Assembly: GCF_000970755.1 (NCBI RefSeq)
Contig: NZ_KQ034007.1
Span: 1,160,037-1,224,036, forward strand
Direction: 5' to 3'
DNA from: Lactobacillus kimbladii
Lineage (GTDB): Bacteria; Bacillota; Bacilli; Lactobacillales; Lactobacillaceae
DNA length: 64,000 nucleotides
The translations under genes and the position numbers were made by a program. The notes below the pieces were generated by a model. The model did no database searches, was not told the origin of the DNA, and saw only the letters and a program-made list of their open reading frames with translations. Numbering within the stretch: position 1 is the stretch's first letter; each line of letters opens with the position of its first letter. Shown here in pieces: positions 61,428-64,000 of this stretch.

Positions 61428-63827
61428 ATGAAGTATAACCAATACGCTTATGTGGAAACTGATTACAAAACAGAAGTTAAAGAATTATTGCAAATTAAAT
61501 TTTTGCCAATAGATTATGAAAAACGCTCTTTTTCCAATCTTTTAGGAGAGCTGATCGCAAATGCAGTGGCAGTGATTAGCCCCCGCGACGAAAGTGCTCG
61601 CAAAGCAAAATTAGCTGAGTTTGCAGTTTCAAGTGTCCAGCCTCTTAATGCTTTTTTAGATACCAATCCCGAGGAAATTGCTTCTAACCAATTTTATAAT
61701 GTTGCATTGCAGCTTCTTGGCTATCATGTTGGCTACGATTATCAGCTAAATGACCCTTTGGCTTTTATGAAAAAGCAGGCATTACCTTATATTGAGAAAA
61801 TTAATGACAAGCAGTCTCTTATTCAAGCTTTCTATCGTTTGCTTAATACGCGCGCTAAAAATGGACAACTGTTAATAGACGTCATGGCTGGTCAAGGCTA
61901 TTTTTACAATAGAAAAACGGAATTTGCGCAGAATAAGTTTCTCTTTTTTAATGGTAAAAGTATGCCTGTTTTTGATACCAGCAAGATAATCCGTGAAGTT
62001 GTTTATGTTGAAAGTGATTTGGACACAGACGGTGATGGCAAAAGTGACCTTTTGCAAACGACAATATTTCGTCCAATTGAAAGCGAAACCTTACCGGTTC
62101 CCGCTCTTTACACTGCCAGCCCCTATTTTGGCGGCATCATTGATAACGAAAAGCGCAACCACAACGTAGATGAAAATTTGACTGATGCGACTGAGTGGAC
62201 TAACCCACAATATCAGGCTTCTGCAATTGTTAAAGCCAAAAAGCCTCTGGATAGTGAAAGCTCATACAAACCGGTAGAACAGGCTGTCGGCAAATCTTCT
62301 TACGGTTTGAACGAATATATGCTAGCTCGTGGCTTTGCCAGTGTGTTTGCTGGTGCTATCGGAACACGGGGCAGTGATGGTCTTAGAATTACTGGTGCTC
62401 CAGAAGAAACCGAAAGTGCCAAGGAAATAATTGAATGGCTACACGGAGATCGCGTTGCTTATACTGATAGAACAAGGCAGCACGAAACCAAAGCAACTTG
62501 GTGTAATAAAAAAATTGGGATGACTGGTCGTTCCTATTTAGGCACTCTGCAAATAGCCATTGCTACTACAGGTGTACCTGGCTTGAAAACAGTTATTTCT
62601 GAAGCTGCTATTTCTTCTTGGTATGATTATTACCGCGAACATGGCTTGGTGATTGCACCAGAAGATTGCCAAGGTGAAGATCTGGATATGCTTGCAGAAA
62701 CTTGTCAGTCTAACTTGTGGGATGCTGGAGATTATTTAAGAATAAAACCTAAATTTGACGAAATGCAGAAGATTTTATTAGAAAAGGCCGATCGCAAGAC
62801 TGGTCAGTATTCAGATTTCTGGGAAAAACGCAACTATCGCCATCATACTGATAATATTAAATGCTCCTGGATTAGCGTCCATGGTTTAAATGACTGGAAT
62901 GTCAAGCCTAAGAACGTCTATAAAGTTTGGCAAAAGGTCAAAGACCTTCCTATTGCACATCACCTTTTCTTGCATCAGGGACCCCATTATAATATGAATA
63001 ATTTGGTTTCAATTGATTTTACTGACCTAATGAACTTATGGCTGGTTCATGAACTCTTGGGCATTGAAAATAACGCCTATAATCAGTGGCCAACTGTGCT
63101 TATTCAAGATAACCTAAAAGCAGATCAGTGGCACAAAGAAAAGGATTGGAGTAATGACATTGGCAGCGAAACTGTTTATTTCCCTAATTCCGATAATGAG
63201 TTAACCAAAGATACTAGCAGCAAGCAAAAACTTTCCTTTACTGATACTGGCGGAACTGAATTTAAGAAGGCAAAAATTTCTGAGAATGACTGGCAATACC
63301 AATTTATTTGTGGTGAAGAAAAGTGGGCAAAAGCCAGCTTGCGTTTTACCACCGATGAATTTATTCATCCAGTAACAATTGTGGGACGACCGGAAATACG
63401 GCTGAGTGTTGCATCCAGCCTTAACAAAGGACAGATTTCTGTTGCTTTAGTAGAAATTGCTGATCGCAAGCGTTTGACTCCTACCCCTAAAATTTTAATG
63501 CCTGGTGGACAAGAACTGGGCTTCCATTTTCAACTTGACTCTTTACAAGAATTTATGCCTGACAAACTAACTCACGCCAAATTGATTACCAAGGCGCACA
63601 TGAATCTGCAGAATTATGCAGATATGAAAAAGCCAAGTAGTATTAAAGCCGGTGAGTTTTATGACTTGCAATTTAAATTACAACCAACTTATTACACAAT
63701 GCCGGCAGGCAGCAAGCTTTGCTTAATTATTTATTCAACTGACCAGGGAATGACGAAAAGACCTCTTGAAAATACAGATTACACAATCGATCTGTCTAAA
63801 ACCGCCATTAAATTTAGCACTAAATAA
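61428..63827 (+). CDS. pepX: Xaa-Pro dipeptidyl-peptidase PepX
   Basis: This 799-residue S15-family serine peptidase releases Xaa-Pro dipeptides from peptides, and is key for using casein-type proline-rich peptides. The N-terminal helical domain (about 1-145) is lactobacillales-type. The catalytic alpha/beta hydrolase part has the nucleophile in [14 protein letters not shown] (Ser about 369), the Asp in the [13 protein letters not shown] region and the His in FLHQGPHYN. The C-terminal jelly-roll begins near residue 590. A strong AAAGGAG precedes the ATG. It stands alone with a terminator downstream. Confidence 0.97.
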   Translation: MKYNQYAYVETDYKTEVKELLQIKFLPIDYEKRSFSNLLGELIANAVAVISPRDESARKAKLAEFAVSSVQPLNAFLDTNPEEIASNQFYNVALQLLGYHVGYDYQLNDPLAFMKKQALPYIEKINDKQSLIQAFYRLLNTRAKNGQLLIDVMAGQGYFYNRKTEFAQNKFLFFNGKSMPVFDTSKIIREVVYVESDLDTDGDGKSDLLQTTIFRPIESETLPVPALYTASPYFGGIIDNEKRNHNVDENLTDATEWTNPQYQASAIVKAKKPLDSESSYKPVEQAVGKSSYGLNEYMLARGFASVFAGAIGTRGSDGLRITGAPEETESAKEIIEWLHGDRVAYTDRTRQHETKATWCNKKIGMTGRSYLGTLQIAIATTGVPGLKTVISEAAISSWYDYYREHGLVIAPEDCQGEDLDMLAETCQSNLWDAGDYLRIKPKFDEMQKILLEKADRKTGQYSDFWEKRNYRHHTDNIKCSWISVHGLNDWNVKPKNVYKVWQKVKDLPIAHHLFLHQGPHYNMNNLVSIDFTDLMNLWLVHELLGIENNAYNQWPTVLIQDNLKADQWHKEKDWSNDIGSETVYFPNSDNELTKDTSSKQKLSFTDTGGTEFKKAKISENDWQYQFICGEEKWAKASLRFTTDEFIHPVTIVGRPEIRLSVASSLNKGQISVALVEIADRKRLTPTPKILMPGGQELGFHFQLDSLQEFMPDKLTHAKLITKAHMNLQNYADMKKPSSIKAGEFYDLQFKLQPTYYTMPAGSKLCLIIYSTDQGMTKRPLENTDYTIDLSKTAIKFSTK

Positions 63828-63872
63828 CTTGGATTTTATATATATCGGTACCTCTCAAGGTGGAACATAAAA

Positions 63873-63911
63873 ATGACCCCCAAATTTATCCTAATTTGGG
63901 GGTCATATCAT
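63873..63911 (+). terminator. pepX terminator
   Basis: A perfect 14-bp stem ATGACCCCCAAATT/AATTTGGGGGTCAT with a 6-nt loop is followed after five bases by TTTTT. It may also serve a convergent gene. The last 90 bases of the window hold nothing I can identify. Confidence 0.88.
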
Positions 63912-64000
63912 TTTTAACACAGTTGCTTTTTTAAATTAAATTGGAAAATTCTATTTTATGTTTATTGTAGCAAACGACCTGTTTTCTAAAGCAGTTAGCA

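Noticed and set aside
63845-63911. AAGGTGGAACA followed by a terminator after pepX, resembling a T-box end
   Set aside because: The T-box core AGGGTGGNACCRCG is incomplete, only about 20 nt separate it from the pepX stop so a specifier stem cannot fit, and the hairpin does not include the motif. It is best read as the pepX terminator.
1-64000. CRISPR arrays, rRNA genes, prophage or intact transposons
   Set aside because: None seen on reading both strands; the only mobile DNA is the ISL3 remnant.

Overview
This window is a piece of a low-GC Firmicute chromosome. The gene families, the AT-rich sequence, the extracellular-peptide lifestyle genes (Opp transporter with three binding proteins, PepD, PepP, PepX) and the small genome-style housekeeping operons point to Lactobacillus, most likely the delbrueckii/acidophilus group. 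This is an inference from gene content; no species is claimed.

Almost everything is on the minus strand. From right to left along transcription the main blocks are: DUF2207 and DUF2325 proteins (58.5-55.4 kb); YitT; rplU-rpmA with an L21-type leader; pepP; efp-asp23-nusB; then, after a terminator, folD-xseA-xseB-ispA-tlyA-recN-GNAT; gmk-rpoZ, terminator, priA-fmt-rsmB-stp-pknB-rsgA-rpe-thiN; yloU-fakA-recG-plsX-acpP; oppDFBC followed by three oppA genes; rnc-smc-ftsY-pepD; ylxM-ffh-rpsP, terminator, rimM-trmD-rplS; a nucleoside phosphorylase; a MerR regulator; DUF896, YneF and a truncated ABC exporter. Plus-strand units are lexA, a small membrane protein driven by a MerR-type promoter, an amino acid permease, rpmB, a small SOS gene, tRNA-Arg(UCU), and at the right end a PTS_EIIC_2-type transporter, an ArsC/Spx-like protein and pepX.

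The most striking element lies at 59.59-59.86 kb. A good promoter is followed by a 23-codon leader peptide in which seven of eight consecutive residues are Tyr, Phe or Trp. It is followed by mutually exclusive hairpins ending in an intrinsic terminator directly before the ribosome binding site of the PTS_EIIC_2-type membrane protein. This has the full anatomy of a ribosome-mediated aromatic amino acid attenuator and suggests that the 'PTS' protein serves aromatic amino acid supply.

The second point of interest is a 91-codon plus-strand gene at 43.77 kb. One perfect and one near-perfect LexA operator sit in and next to its promoter, which makes it a candidate SOS gene of unknown function. lexA itself, at the left end, has a near-consensus operator over its own -35 box.

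Other notable features are an ISL3-family IS remnant between oppA paralogues, two terminator-like hairpins with no upstream gene in front of the amino acid permease, a MerR-type 19-bp-spacer promoter, rplU-rpmA without the usual prp protease gene, and four places where a terminator sits so close to the next start codon that no promoter fits between them.
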